Below are positions 33,206 through 41,066 of a stretch of 64,000 nucleotides of DNA, piece after piece. The position numbers and the translations under genes were made by a program. Location: positions 1-64,000 of the forward strand of contig NZ_JAMQKA010000030.1 of NCBI RefSeq assembly GCF_031569985.1, read 5' to 3'. The DNA is from JAMQKA01 sp031569985 (GTDB lineage Bacteria; Bacteroidota; Rhodothermia; Balneolales; Balneolaceae). Under the pieces are notes generated by a model. The model made no database searches. It saw nothing but the letters and a program-made list of their open reading frames with translations, and was not told where the DNA came from. Each line of letters begins with the position of its first letter. The stretch's first letter is position 1.

Positions 33206-33238
33206 GATAAAAACCCTCTACACAAGTGTATAGAGGGC
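33206..33238 (-). terminator. Terminator-like hairpin after the lipase relic
   Basis: ACCCTCTACAC / GTGTATAGAGGGC around AA, with AAAA on its left (T tract on the minus strand). A sister hairpin lies at 33603-33634. Confidence 0.7.
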
Positions 33239-33249
33239 TGATAAGATTA

Positions 33250-33498
33250 CCCAAGAGGTCTCCCTGTCGGATTATGAATTCATCATCATCGTCCCAATCC
33301 GAATCCTTGTCTACCGCTCTCATTGTGATCCACCAGCCAGCCGCGCAGTATCTCCCAGACGAGGTCGGGGGCGTTGTTGGCTATAAACAGATCGGCATGG
33401 CCGAAGTCAATGTTACGCTTGTCTTCCGGTTGCAGACTGACCGTATGAGTGGTAATGTCGTCACTAGCAGTCAAACTGAGCGTATTAATAAAAAACAT
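33250..33498 (-). pseudogene. 3' relic of an alpha/beta-hydrolase-like gene with Asp-rich tail
   Basis: About 60 residues in one frame (DITTHTVSLQPEDKRNIDFGHADLFIANNA split, then PDLVWEILRGWL) resemble the C-terminal catalytic-His region of secreted lipases or depolymerases. A frame change near 33310 gives DKDSDWDDDDEF, an Asp/Trp tail like that of the neighbouring lipoprotein gene. The upstream part of the gene is absent. Probably a decayed gene remnant sharing its 3' end with the gene at 33669. Confidence 0.5.
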
Positions 33499-33602
33499 TT
33501 AATAATAGGATCATAAGTACCAGTTATTATATCGCTGTGATAAATGAGATATCAAATCTTGTTGCGTCTATTGCAAGCAACCTTGGTTTTTCTACTGCAC
33601 AT

Positions 33603-33634
33603 AAAAACCTCTACACAAACGAATGTGTAGAGGT
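33603..33634 (-). terminator. Terminator of the Asp-tailed lipoprotein gene
   Basis: Stem AACCTCTACACA / TGTGTAGAGGTT with an 8-nt loop and A residues at the left (T's on the minus strand), about 35 nt past the stop codon. Confidence 0.85.
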
Positions 33635-33668
33635 TATTGCTCAAGAGCGTTCTCGCAGAGGATATTAC

Positions 33669-34373
33669 CTAATCGTCGTCATCGTCATTATCACGCCAAT
33701 CGTCGTCATCATCCCAATCATCGTCATTATCGCGGTCGTGGCCACGGTGTTTAGGTAATACGAGGACGGCGGAAAATTCGTGGTCGGTTCCGGCCCCGAA
33801 AGCCACAAAACTGTTGGTTAGCCCACCACCTGTTGCACCTTCAAACCGCCCGGTACCCCCTGTAAAAACCATGGGATCCATAAATTCGAAATCATATCCG
33901 GGCTTATCGGTCGGCAGCACGGCACCACGGATTTCGCCAAAAAGTTTGTCGCCGTTGGAGAAGGTGAAGGTACCTATTCCTTTGTAGTAGGGCAGCGCCT
34001 CGTTATCGGTAAGTTGCCCGTCATCAACAACATCCGTAGGATCTATACAGAAGTTAAAATGAATAGAAAAGTCACCAATATTTTCTGCATGACCTTCTCC
34101 CACCTGGGTATCCAGCACCCTGGGATCATTGCATCGAGGATCCACAACTTGGCCGGTGGTGTTGGTAAAAAATTTTGCTTCAAAAGCTACGACAAGCTTA
34201 TGCCTTTCGATCGGGAGCTTTCCATTTATGTGGTTATTCCCCCTGTTCCCTGGGGCAAGGTTTTCCAAAGAGGAATTCTCTTCCTGAAATTCATCATCAA
34301 CCTCGCTGACATCGCAGGCAAATATCAGGCAAATACAAAGAAAGGCAAAAGCAAAAACATTGAGTGTCTTCAT
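33669..34373 (-). CDS. Lipoprotein with Asp/Trp-rich C-terminal tail
   Basis: 234 residues. The signal peptide ends with a lipobox at about Cys20 (CLIFAC). The middle is a beta-rich domain with GIGTFTFSNGDKLFGEIRGAV and FTGGTGRFEGATGGG, reminiscent of allene-oxide-cyclase-like barrels, which are frequent in secreted bacterial proteins of unknown role. The last ~25 residues are almost only Asp, Trp, Asn and Arg (from HRGHDRDNDDDW on), possibly a cation-binding or spacer tail. A related tail is encoded by the relic just downstream. Function unknown. Confidence 0.75.
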   Translation of the reverse strand: MKTLNVFAFAFLCICLIFACDVSEVDDEFQEENSSLENLAPGNRGNNHINGKLPIERHKLVVAFEAKFFTNTTGQVVDPRCNDPRVLDTQVGEGHAENIGDFSIHFNFCIDPTDVVDDGQLTDNEALPYYKGIGTFTFSNGDKLFGEIRGAVLPTDKPGYDFEFMDPMVFTGGTGRFEGATGGGLTNSFVAFGAGTDHEFSAVLVLPKHRGHDRDNDDDWDDDDDWRDNDDDDD

Positions 34374-34645
34374 GGCATTAGGGTTTTGATTATGGTTTTA
34401 TTTCTTCAAGATGCTTCTAACAACTATGTATGAAGATGGGAAGAGTGGCGATAAGATAATTATCAGCTATGTTGTAAAGGCTTTAAATTTTGTGATTCGA
34501 TTAGCAATTATGTCGCAAATTAGTGGTTATTTGTTGCATCCGGCTTTTTTTACTCAGCTGACGAAACTTTCTTTAAGACTAGAATTCTACAGCAAGAAAA
34601 GCTATTATAGTTATTAACGGAACCGCGGAAATAGATACCAAGGAT

Positions 34646-35956
34646 ATGAACAGGTTGGCCGAAGAGATATTTAGCCGATCGCTGGAGACAGAAAATCCCT
34701 CCGCTGTTTTAAAAGAAATCATTAGCCATAATAGGATCGATATTGGTGACACCAGTATAGACCTGGACCAATATCCAGCGATCTACGTTGCCGGCAGTGG
34801 AAAAGCTGCGTGGGAGATGGTGTACACGTTGTGTGAGGAGCTCGGCGAAAGAGTAAAACGGGCGCTGGCCATCAGTTCCTACGAGCCATGTGGCGTCCAC
34901 AGTAAAATCGAACTCCACCACGCCGCTCATCCTGTACCTGATGAAACCAGTATAAAAGCGGCAGAAAAGCTGATTCAGTTCTTGAAAGAGGTCCCCGAAA
35001 ACAGTCTGTTGCTATATGCTGTTTCCGGGGGTACCTCGTCACTGGTTTGTCAACCGACAGGGGATATTTCCATCGAAGATCTTAACCGCACCTATGCCCT
35101 CTTGAATAACTGTGGTGCCAGTATCCAGGAGATCAATACGGTCCGCAAGCATATCTCCAGGGTGAAGGGAGGGCAGCTGCTGCGTCATCTCAATCCCTCA
35201 GTGACGCTGCTTGACCTGCTCATCTCTGACGTCCCGAATGATGACATCCAGTTCATCGGGAGCGGGCCTTCAATCCCTGACACCTCTACCTTCCAGGATG
35301 CCTACCATGTATTGCTGAAGTATGAGTTATGGGATCAGCTGCCCGGCTCCGTCATTAATCATATTGAGCAGGGCGTTGATGGCATCGTCCCCGAGACCCT
35401 GAAACCCGGGGAGGACTCGGTGAAAGATCATCGATCTATAATAGTAGGATCAGCTCGGAAGTTGGCGATAAAAGCAAGAGATCTGCTGGAAGAGGAGGGA
35501 TATAATTGTTGGGTGGCTGAACAAGCCTATTGTGATGATGTGGCCCAGGTGGTGCGTAACATTGCTGATAAAGTGATTGTTCTGGATGAGCACCAGAATC
35601 CATTTCCTTTACCAGCTGCTTTCATTTTCTATGGTGAAAGTACGGTGGAGGTAACAGGCAGTGGCAAGGGTGGTCGTAACCAGGAGCTGGCCCTGCGTGG
35701 AGCACTGGAGATCGAAGGATTTGAGAATATTACCTGGCTGAGCGTAGGTACGGATGGTATAGACGGACCCACGGATGCCGCTGGTGCCATCGTCTCGGGC
35801 AAAACCATAGCTGAAGCGGACAAGAAAGGAATCAATCCTCGTCATTATTTAAAGAACAATGACTCCTATCATTTCCACGAACTGCTTGGAACACTGCTAA
35901 AGACGGGACCCACTGGCAACAATCTTATGGATCTCCAGATTGTATTGGTGGATTAG
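34646..35956 (+). CDS. Type-2 glycerate kinase (MOFRL/DUF4147 family)
   Basis: 436 residues. Phosphorylates glycerate, usually to 2-phosphoglycerate, with ATP. Family marks: IYVAGSGKAAWEM near the N-terminus, the AHPVPDETSIKAAE segment, the phosphate-binding LLYAVSGGTSSLVCQP (about 120-136), and the C-terminal MOFRL domain with GGRNQELALRGALEI and the closing VGTDGIDGPTDAAGAIV. ATG 34646 is preceded by AAGGAT. Single gene; no glyoxylate or serine-cycle genes are adjacent. Confidence 0.93.
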   Translation: MNRLAEEIFSRSLETENPSAVLKEIISHNRIDIGDTSIDLDQYPAIYVAGSGKAAWEMVYTLCEELGERVKRALAISSYEPCGVHSKIELHHAAHPVPDETSIKAAEKLIQFLKEVPENSLLLYAVSGGTSSLVCQPTGDISIEDLNRTYALLNNCGASIQEINTVRKHISRVKGGQLLRHLNPSVTLLDLLISDVPNDDIQFIGSGPSIPDTSTFQDAYHVLLKYELWDQLPGSVINHIEQGVDGIVPETLKPGEDSVKDHRSIIVGSARKLAIKARDLLEEEGYNCWVAEQAYCDDVAQVVRNIADKVIVLDEHQNPFPLPAAFIFYGESTVEVTGSGKGGRNQELALRGALEIEGFENITWLSVGTDGIDGPTDAAGAIVSGKTIAEADKKGINPRHYLKNNDSYHFHELLGTLLKTGPTGNNLMDLQIVLVD

Positions 35957-36396
35957 TGTTAACAGGCCTGGAATTTTTTAAACGCTTTCAGTACATCCCG
36001 AATTTAAGAAAGAAATCTGTGATAGGTTTTAAAATGCTAAAATGTTGAGATGTTGAAGTGTTGATCAAAAGGTCGAAGGTCTAAAAGTCGGAACGTCGAA
36101 GGTTGAAAGGTGTTGAATCGTTGAGTTGTTGAATGGATTCTTTCTGGCATTGCTTGGTACCGTTCGCTCTGCGGCGGTACCCTGGATTGACGCTCTGCGT
36201 CCAAGGTACTTTTGAAAAAAACGGTTGTTCCTTTAATTCCGAGAACTCCTCGGTGCTGATGTCGACTTGGTCGATGGTTACTTCTCTTGTCAGCACCTCT
36301 TCAGACAGAAATACTTCGGGTTTACACCAAATGCCAGAATTACGTTACGCTATTTACAGTGGTAAAATTGTTAGCTTGTCATCCCTCTAACCCCCC
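35957..36396. repeat. Gene-free stretch with degenerate tandem tracts and palindromes
   Basis: 36041-36130 repeats the 8-bp (TGTTGAAG) then 7-bp (GGTCGAA) tract combination seen at 9.95-10.04 kb. At 36163-36205 lie CCGTTCGCTCTGCGGCGG and GACGCTCTGCGTC words shared with 30.89-30.94 kb. A short minus-strand frame (about 36232-36330) encodes EVFLSEEVLTREVTIDQVD; it may be a gene scrap but has no start or family. Confidence 0.5.
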
Positions 36397-36575
36397 ACTC
36401 CATCGTTTAAAACTACGGGAGTGCATGCTTCGGCCCCCGGTAGGTGCTTTTTACATGTACTTTGCCCAAAGGGGTACGCCATTTATTCCTTACTGCTCGT
36501 GTTTTTAAATTCCAGATTCCAACTCTCCGGCCTTGGAAAAGCTGACCGCCCGGAAGAAAACGAAGGGAAGCGTTA
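36397..36575. repeat. ~180-bp repeat, inverted copy of 4.40-4.59 kb
   Basis: The order CACTCC-(loop)-GGAGTG hairpin, GCATGCTTCGG, AAAAGC/GCTTTTT, TTTGCCCAAAGGGG, TTACTGCTCGT, CTCCGGCCTT, CTGACCGCCCGG and GAAAACGAAGGGAAGCGTTAAGAAAA (in overlapping pieces) mirrors the copy near the intact HU/DUF4469 gene. Here it directly precedes the HU/DUF4469 relic. Confidence 0.8.
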
Positions 36576-36598
36576 AGAAAAAATGTACATCCTACCGT

Positions 36599-36754
36599 GG
36601 CCAAGGTGCTGCCCAGGGCGACAGCATTACCACCCCGCTGTTCCGGATCAACGCCTCCATCACCGGGGTGTTTAACGATCCCGAGGATGACTTTGACCCA
36701 GAGCGACATACCCCAAAACAGCCGCACGTCGGTTTCCGGCGTGCGGCCTTATAA
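36599..36754 (+). pseudogene. HU/DUF4469 gene relic
   Basis: 52 codons in one frame (GDSITTPLFRINASITGVF, then DFDPERHTPKQ) match residues about 65-115 of the intact HU/DUF4469 protein encoded at 4667-5371 (GNSVVTPLVNLSPSITGVF, DRFDPDRHQVK). The N-terminal part and the whole DUF4469 domain are missing. A second 23-bp-periodic palindrome array starts right at its end. Confidence 0.82.
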
Positions 36755-36850
36755 TTACAAGCGTCTCTTAACTATAATTAGCAGACCTACTTAATTACAA
36801 TTAGCAGACGTTCCTAATAGTAATTAAGTGACCCACTTAATTGTGAGAGG
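36745..36850. repeat. Second 23-bp-periodic palindrome array (A+T-rich cores)
   Basis: AATTA occurs at 36753, 36776, 36799 and 36822, each exactly 23 bp apart. Taken as 14-bp cores plus 9-nt spacers, the cores are TTAACTATAATTAG (36768), TTAATTACAATTAG (36791) and CTAATAGTAATTAA (36814). All fit a palindrome of type YTAATTNNAATTAR. Spacers are CAGACCTAC, CAGACGTTC and GTGACCCAC. Flanking units are weaker. Same architecture as 4052-4295 with a different core. Confidence 0.72.
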
Positions 36851-36903
36851 CTTTAAACGGCGTTTTTATGGTACTTATTTCTGGCTCAATGAATGCATGC
36901 CCG

Positions 36904-37090
36904 GCAGGAAAATTCCCCATCGAAGGGGGCTCAGGGGGATGTAGCCAATGATGAAACTGTTTCACCATAAACTGATGGCAGCTTATTTCCCGACAGCTAT
37001 AAAAAAGGCTATTGCCAAAGCCGGACGCTTTCAAGCCCGTGGGCAGAGCAGCACATCCCCCTTTTCTTCGGCGGTGGCCGAATTCATTTC
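36904..37090 (+). repeat. Left direct repeat flanking the DUF559 gene
   Basis: About 187 bp sharing with 37608-37800 the blocks GGAAAATTCCCC, TCGAAGGGGG, TCAGGGGGATG, GAAACYGTTTCACC, ACTGATGG, GCTTATTTCC/CAACTTGC, AAARCCGGAC, GCAGAGCAGCA and TTCTTCGGCGGTGGCCGAATT in the same order. Begins with a CCCC-TTCGA-type palindrome and is followed by two further palindromes (37088-37107 and 37128-37143). Confidence 0.85.
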
Positions 37091-37209
37091 CCCCTTCGAA
37101 GGGGGAAGCTGTGAGCCATCCAGGGAATTCCCCTTCGAAAGGGACGCAGGGAATGTAATGAAAGGATCATCACTGGAAGAGCTTAAAAAAGGAATATAGC
37201 CACAACATC

Positions 37210-37599
37210 ATGGATTACTTAAAATACAATCCCAAACTCAAAAAACGAGCCCGAGAGCTGCGTAACAACAGCACGCCATCGGAGATTGCCCTCTGGAAAT
37301 CACTCCGGGCAGGGCAACTGCGTGACTATACTTTCAACCGGCAAAAACCTATTGAGGAGTTTATTGTCGATTTTTATAACAAAAAGCTACGCCTGGTGAT
37401 AGAGATTGACGGGGACAGCCATGATGACAAGCAGGAGTACGACCAGCAAAGACAAGCACGGCTGGAAGAGTTGGGCTGTACCGTTCTCCGCTTTTATGAT
37501 CACGATGTGATGAACCACATTGAAGGAGTAGTATATAAGATTAAAGAAACGATAACAGAATTAGAAAATAGCCGAAACACTCCCTCAAAGGAGAAGTAA
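37210..37599 (+). CDS. DUF559 (Vsr-like) endonuclease-fold protein
   Basis: 129 residues, complete. PD-(D/E)xK-type fold of the DUF559/Vsr-related group: RELRNNSTPSEIALWKSL at the start, the catalytic-type FIVDFYNKKLRLVIEIDG (Asp, then Glu-x-Asp-Gly), and the closing GCTVLRFYDHDVM. Predicted DNA nuclease; its biological role is not established. ATG 37210 lies 10 nt after a stop. Flanked by ~190-bp direct repeats on both sides with only ~120 and ~10 bp between, so gene plus repeats look like one mobile or duplicated unit. Confidence 0.9.
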   Translation: MDYLKYNPKLKKRARELRNNSTPSEIALWKSLRAGQLRDYTFNRQKPIEEFIVDFYNKKLRLVIEIDGDSHDDKQEYDQQRQARLEELGCTVLRFYDHDVMNHIEGVVYKIKETITELENSRNTPSKEK

Positions 37600-37607
37600 T
37601 GTAATCC

Positions 37608-37800
37608 CCTGCAAGAAAATTCCCCCTTCGAAGGGGGTCAGGGGGATGGTAGCCCATGTTGAAACCGTTTCACCGTACACTGATGGGCAACTTGCTCCTA
37701 ACAATTACAAGAAATGGCACTGTCAAAACCGGACACTTTTAAGCCCTTGAGCAGAGCAGCATATCCCCTTTCTTCGGCGGTGGCCGAATTTATTTCCCAT
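37608..37800 (+). repeat. Right direct repeat flanking the DUF559 gene
   Basis: About 193-bp copy of 36904-37090 in the same orientation. It contains the perfect palindrome CCCCCTTCGAAGGGGG (37622-37637) followed by TCAGGGGGAT. Nothing else is seen up to the transporter gene end at 37925. Confidence 0.85.
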
Positions 37801-37924
37801 CTTGGAGAGACTGGCAAGAAATCTCCCGCGCGTTGATGCTCAAACCCGGAGGGGAATTGTCCCTGTTTGGTTATTTGTGAAACTTAATCGGTAAACGCGT
37901 TCTGTTTTAAGATGTAAGGTGCCA

Positions 37925-38833
37925 TCACTCCTGCTTCGCGCTCGAAACCACCGAAAGCTCATCATCTTCTTTGGATTTGTACTTACGCCGCTTGTGGGCA
38001 TCAATAACCTGGATAAGGATAGCCCCTACAATGATTAAGCCACAGGCGATCATTTCAAAAATAGAGGGATTTTGTCCTACAGAGAACCAAGCGATCAGAA
38101 GTGCTGCAATCGGGACCAGGTTTCCATAGATGACAACCTGCGTGGGGCCCAGGGAACGCAAGGCCCGCACCTTCACCCATTGGCCTACCCCTACGCCTAT
38201 CGCACCGCCGGCAAGGATGGCGATCCAGGTCCACATGCCGAGATTGAGCCACGGTTCTTGAACAAGGGATGGAGAGGCGATCAGCAGGTATAAACCGCCG
38301 CCGATAACCGTACGCATGGCCACCATGCTGATGGACCCGTATTTACGGGCCAGTGGCTTAATCAGGTGCAGTTCCACAACGGTGAGGATAAGAGCGATAC
38401 ATAGCAGCATGTCACCAACCCAATACCCTTCCACCATCAGACCGTCGTAGGCTAATGTAAGCGTTCCCAAGCCTGCCAGGACCACCCCGATAAAGCCAGA
38501 TTTCCCCATGTTTTCCGTACTGAGCAAGTAGCCGCACCCGGTACTGATGGCCGGTCCCAGTGCCAGCCATATAGAGGCCCGGGCCCCGTGTGTCAGTCCC
38601 AGGCCCTCGATACCAAGCCAGGGAGCCAGCGTGGCGCCCAACACAGAAACCAGCAGGAGGCGCAACCAATCTCTCTTTTCCACAGCCGGGAAAAACTGGA
38701 AAGGCTGATCCTCTACTTTGGCATCGTAATAGCATTGTGCATACAATACACTCAGCATAGCAATACCACCCATTAAAAAACGGGAGACACTGAATGAGAT
38801 AGGAGCCATCTCCTTCAGGGCTACTTCGGCCAA
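37925..38833 (-). CDS. EamA/DMT-family transporter with unclear start
   Basis: At least 302 residues with 9-10 TM helices and two EamA repeats (second near 155-280; GGAIGVGVGQWVKVRALRSLGP). Inner-membrane metabolite exporter; substrate unknown. The first start codon in frame is a TTG at 38833, inside what should be TM1. The frame continues upstream with a family-like GILLLFTFLWGANFILAEVAL, yet has no ATG, GTG or TTG before the upstream gene. Either a rare ATT/ATA start is used or the true start codon has been lost. C-terminal tail is charged. Confidence 0.75.
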   Translation of the reverse strand: MAEVALKEMAPISFSVSRFLMGGIAMLSVLYAQCYYDAKVEDQPFQFFPAVEKRDWLRLLLVSVLGATLAPWLGIEGLGLTHGARASIWLALGPAISTGCGYLLSTENMGKSGFIGVVLAGLGTLTLAYDGLMVEGYWVGDMLLCIALILTVVELHLIKPLARKYGSISMVAMRTVIGGGLYLLIASPSLVQEPWLNLGMWTWIAILAGGAIGVGVGQWVKVRALRSLGPTQVVIYGNLVPIAALLIAWFSVGQNPSIFEMIACGLIIVGAILIQVIDAHKRRKYKSKEDDELSVVSSAKQE

Positions 38834-38941
38834 TATAAAGTTTGCTCCCCAAAGAAAAGTAAAGAGCAGTAGAATGCCGTGATGAGATATAGCCTCACCC
38901 GGTTGTATCTTGTTATCTGGGTGTTCTTTGTTAATAAGGCG

Positions 38942-39499
38942 TTAGGAAGCTGGTTCTATGGTGAAGGGTACTTTAACGTCACTCCAGTGTACAATTGCAG
39001 TCCCGGAATTTTCGGAAACATCTTCAAAATAGAACATCAACTGTTCCATATGAGAACCTTCCTCAGGTGTCACTTCTACGCGAAGGGCATCTTCGCCACT
39101 GTCGTAGTCAAAAGCGCCCCACTGCTGGGCTACATTGTTGAAAATAACTGTCCACTGCTGATCTTTACTCGGAATGGTAAAGAGTCCATATGTGCCAGCC
39201 TCCAGCGGTTCTCCCTCAATCATCACATCATCTGAGAAAGTGATGGTTGTAGCTTCATTGGCCCCTGTTCGCCAGACTTCTCCAAATGGTTCCAGCCCGC
39301 CAAACACCTGGCGATCGTTCACGCTGGGGCGGCCATAAGTAATCGTTACCTGGGTGGTGCCAATGGTTTGACTGACCGAGGCGTTTGGACTGACACGAGT
39401 CTCGTTGGTGGCGCGGTCTTGACCCACTGCAAATTGCGTAACTAAGAATACCAGTGCTAATGAAAGGGTGGCGGCAGATAAAAAGTGTGTGAGTTTCAT
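38942..39499 (-). CDS. DUF2911 family secreted protein
   Basis: 185 residues with a signal peptide (about 1-26, ending QFAVGQ). DUF2911 domain: VSQTIGTTQVTITYGRPSV, FGEVWRTGANEATTITFS and AGTYGLFTIPSKDQQWTVIFN. Widely found in Bacteroidota as exported proteins of unknown function. Its stop is about 110 bp upstream of the transporter's apparent start on the same strand. Confidence 0.9.
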   Translation of the reverse strand: MKLTHFLSAATLSLALVFLVTQFAVGQDRATNETRVSPNASVSQTIGTTQVTITYGRPSVNDRQVFGGLEPFGEVWRTGANEATTITFSDDVMIEGEPLEAGTYGLFTIPSKDQQWTVIFNNVAQQWGAFDYDSGEDALRVEVTPEEGSHMEQLMFYFEDVSENSGTAIVHWSDVKVPFTIEPAS

Positions 39500-39800
39500 C
39501 TCGACTTTATTTTAAAGTTTAACGTTCCCGATTTCATAATCCATAAACAATAGTGATGCATATTCGTTCTTAGGCCTGGTCAAAATCCCTGAAATTATTT
39601 GGTTAACATAAGTAACTGCAGCCTAAAACAAGAAAGTTTAATTATAAAAAAATTATAAAGGAGTCTGATATAATGTTACTCCTGTTACTCGATTACGAAA
39701 TTTTATGCGGGGACATAGAAATACTAATCCCGTCACGGTAGGCTAGTATAGAAGGGAAAGTTGAATGAATTTTGAATTCAGGAATGAACTCTCCCAGGTG
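39500..39800. other. Intergenic region between msrA and the DUF2911 gene
   Basis: A+T-rich, no gene or repeat recognised. Holds the promoter of the DUF2911 gene and the 3' flank of msrA. Confidence 0.4.
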
Positions 39801-40457
39801 TTACTGCACGTCATCTTTTAGCATATGTGAAAACTCCTTCCTGAACTTTTTAAGTTTGGGAGCGATAATTACCTGGCAATATCCCGCATTGGGATTGTTT
39901 TCATAATAGTTCTGATGATAGTTTTCGGCTTTGGAATAGTTTTTCAAGGGGGATATCTCCGTCACGATAGGGTCTTCCCACAAGTCGGATTTGTCGATCT
40001 CGGCTTTGGACTTCTCAGCAATTTTCTGCTGCTCCTCGTTGTGATAAAAAATGGCCGATCGATATTGAGGTCCAACATCAGGTCCCTGCCGGTTGAGGGT
40101 GGTGGGGTTGTGCGTGTGCCAGAGTACCGTTAGAAGCTGATCGTACGATATAACCTCGGGATCATAGATAATGCGTGTAACCTCGGCATGGCCGGTACTT
40201 CCATAGGATACTTCTTTATAGGTGGGATTTTTCTTTTCTCCCCCGGCGTACCCTGCTTCAACATGCTTAACGCCTTTTAACTCTTCAAAAATAGCCTCTA
40301 CACACCAGAAGCACCCGGCTCCGAAAGTAGCTTCTTCAAGATTCTCATTGTTCATAGTATATGATTCCGTTGAACTTTTATTTTGTTGAGCTTTTGATGT
40401 ACATGCTGCAATAAGCAAAACTTGTACAACGATTAAAAAAAGATGACGGTACTTCAT
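39801..40457 (-). CDS. msrA: Peptide methionine sulfoxide reductase A, lipoprotein form
   Basis: 218 residues. Reduces methionine-S-sulfoxide in proteins. The catalytic motif GCFWC is at 48-52, with TGHAEV and the YRSAIFYHNEEQQ segment downstream; EITYDP-like IIYDPEVISYDQLL is also typical. An N-terminal signal with lipobox Cys19 (LIAAC) indicates export to the envelope, unlike the cytoplasmic enzyme. Recycling cysteines near the C-terminus are not obvious (one Cys in NPNAGYCQVI). No msrB domain is fused or adjacent. Confidence 0.95.
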   Translation of the reverse strand: MKYRHLFLIVVQVLLIAACTSKAQQNKSSTESYTMNNENLEEATFGAGCFWCVEAIFEELKGVKHVEAGYAGGEKKNPTYKEVSYGSTGHAEVTRIIYDPEVISYDQLLTVLWHTHNPTTLNRQGPDVGPQYRSAIFYHNEEQQKIAEKSKAEIDKSDLWEDPIVTEISPLKNYSKAENYHQNYYENNPNAGYCQVIIAPKLKKFRKEFSHMLKDDVQ

Positions 40458-41066
40458 AGGAGTTCAGTCTGTTGTTCGGGTTTACACGATACCATACGAT
40501 ATAACACCACATTTGGATTTATCATTTCTAATGTAGAAGTGTAAATCTTAATTAAAAATAGTTAAATATTTGAGTGAAAACGATTACAAATTTTGTGCAA
40601 TTTTATGGCTTACTGCATGCCTGTAGGAGGTCAGAATCCTATGGATAACCGGTAAAGTGTGACATACACACGTTTTTATAAGGGTTTGGATTAGTTGCAT
40701 GCGATGCAATCGTTTGCAAGAAAAGGTTGATTTTTTAAGGTGAAATAGCTTAAATTTTAATTGTTCAACATTTTTTTTGTTGCTTAGGGAAATATGGGAT
40801 AAAGAAGCACATTTTTCAGACATGGTGGAAATAATCAAAAAATGGGGAATATGGGGTTAAACAATTGATACAGACTCTCTCCTTACGATTACAATTTTTC
40901 CATTTCTGTTTATGTAGCTGAATGCTGTTCTAAAGATATTGCTGCGCAGCCTTTGTACGTAGAATGTCTTTAAACGGATTTCTTGGTCAATTTTGACTTG
41001 GCGGAATCCCATACCTTTCTAAACGATATCATTACATAACCATAAATAAACATAGGGAGTATCGTA
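40458..41066. other. Long region upstream of susC
   Basis: 600 bp without a convincing gene; the short minus-strand frame at 40584-40838 lacks any family features. Contains a LacI-like palindrome at 40705-40718 and a second weak half-site (AAACGATTAC) at 40577. The ribosome site AGGGAG lies just before the susC ATG. Confidence 0.5.
40705..40718. promoter_or_regulatory. Possible LacI-family operator upstream of susC
   Basis: TGCAATCGTTTGCA is a 14-bp palindrome with one mismatch around a central CG, the classic LacI/GalR layout. It is 350 bp upstream of susC. Similar to the site at 33150. The regulator is not in the window. Confidence 0.35.

Noticed and set aside
33226..33516. Plus-strand frame rich in Ser near 33.3 kb
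   Set aside because: It is the complement of the Asp-rich tail of the hydrolase-like relic; the minus-strand reading has the homologous-looking GHADLFIANNAPDLVW segment.
33603..33634. Hairpin taken as a small regulatory RNA
   Set aside because: Position just after a stop codon with a T-rich side is explained by an intrinsic terminator.
36081..36330. Minus-strand frame containing EVFLSEEVLTREVTIDQVD
   Set aside because: Looks protein-like for about 35 residues but continues into the dispersed GCTCTGCGGCGG words and 8-bp repeat tract, with no start or family; at most a gene scrap.
40584..40838. 84-residue minus-strand frame upstream of susC
   Set aside because: No ribosome site, no recognisable family, composition like non-coding A+T-rich DNA, and it overlaps the LacI-like palindrome.
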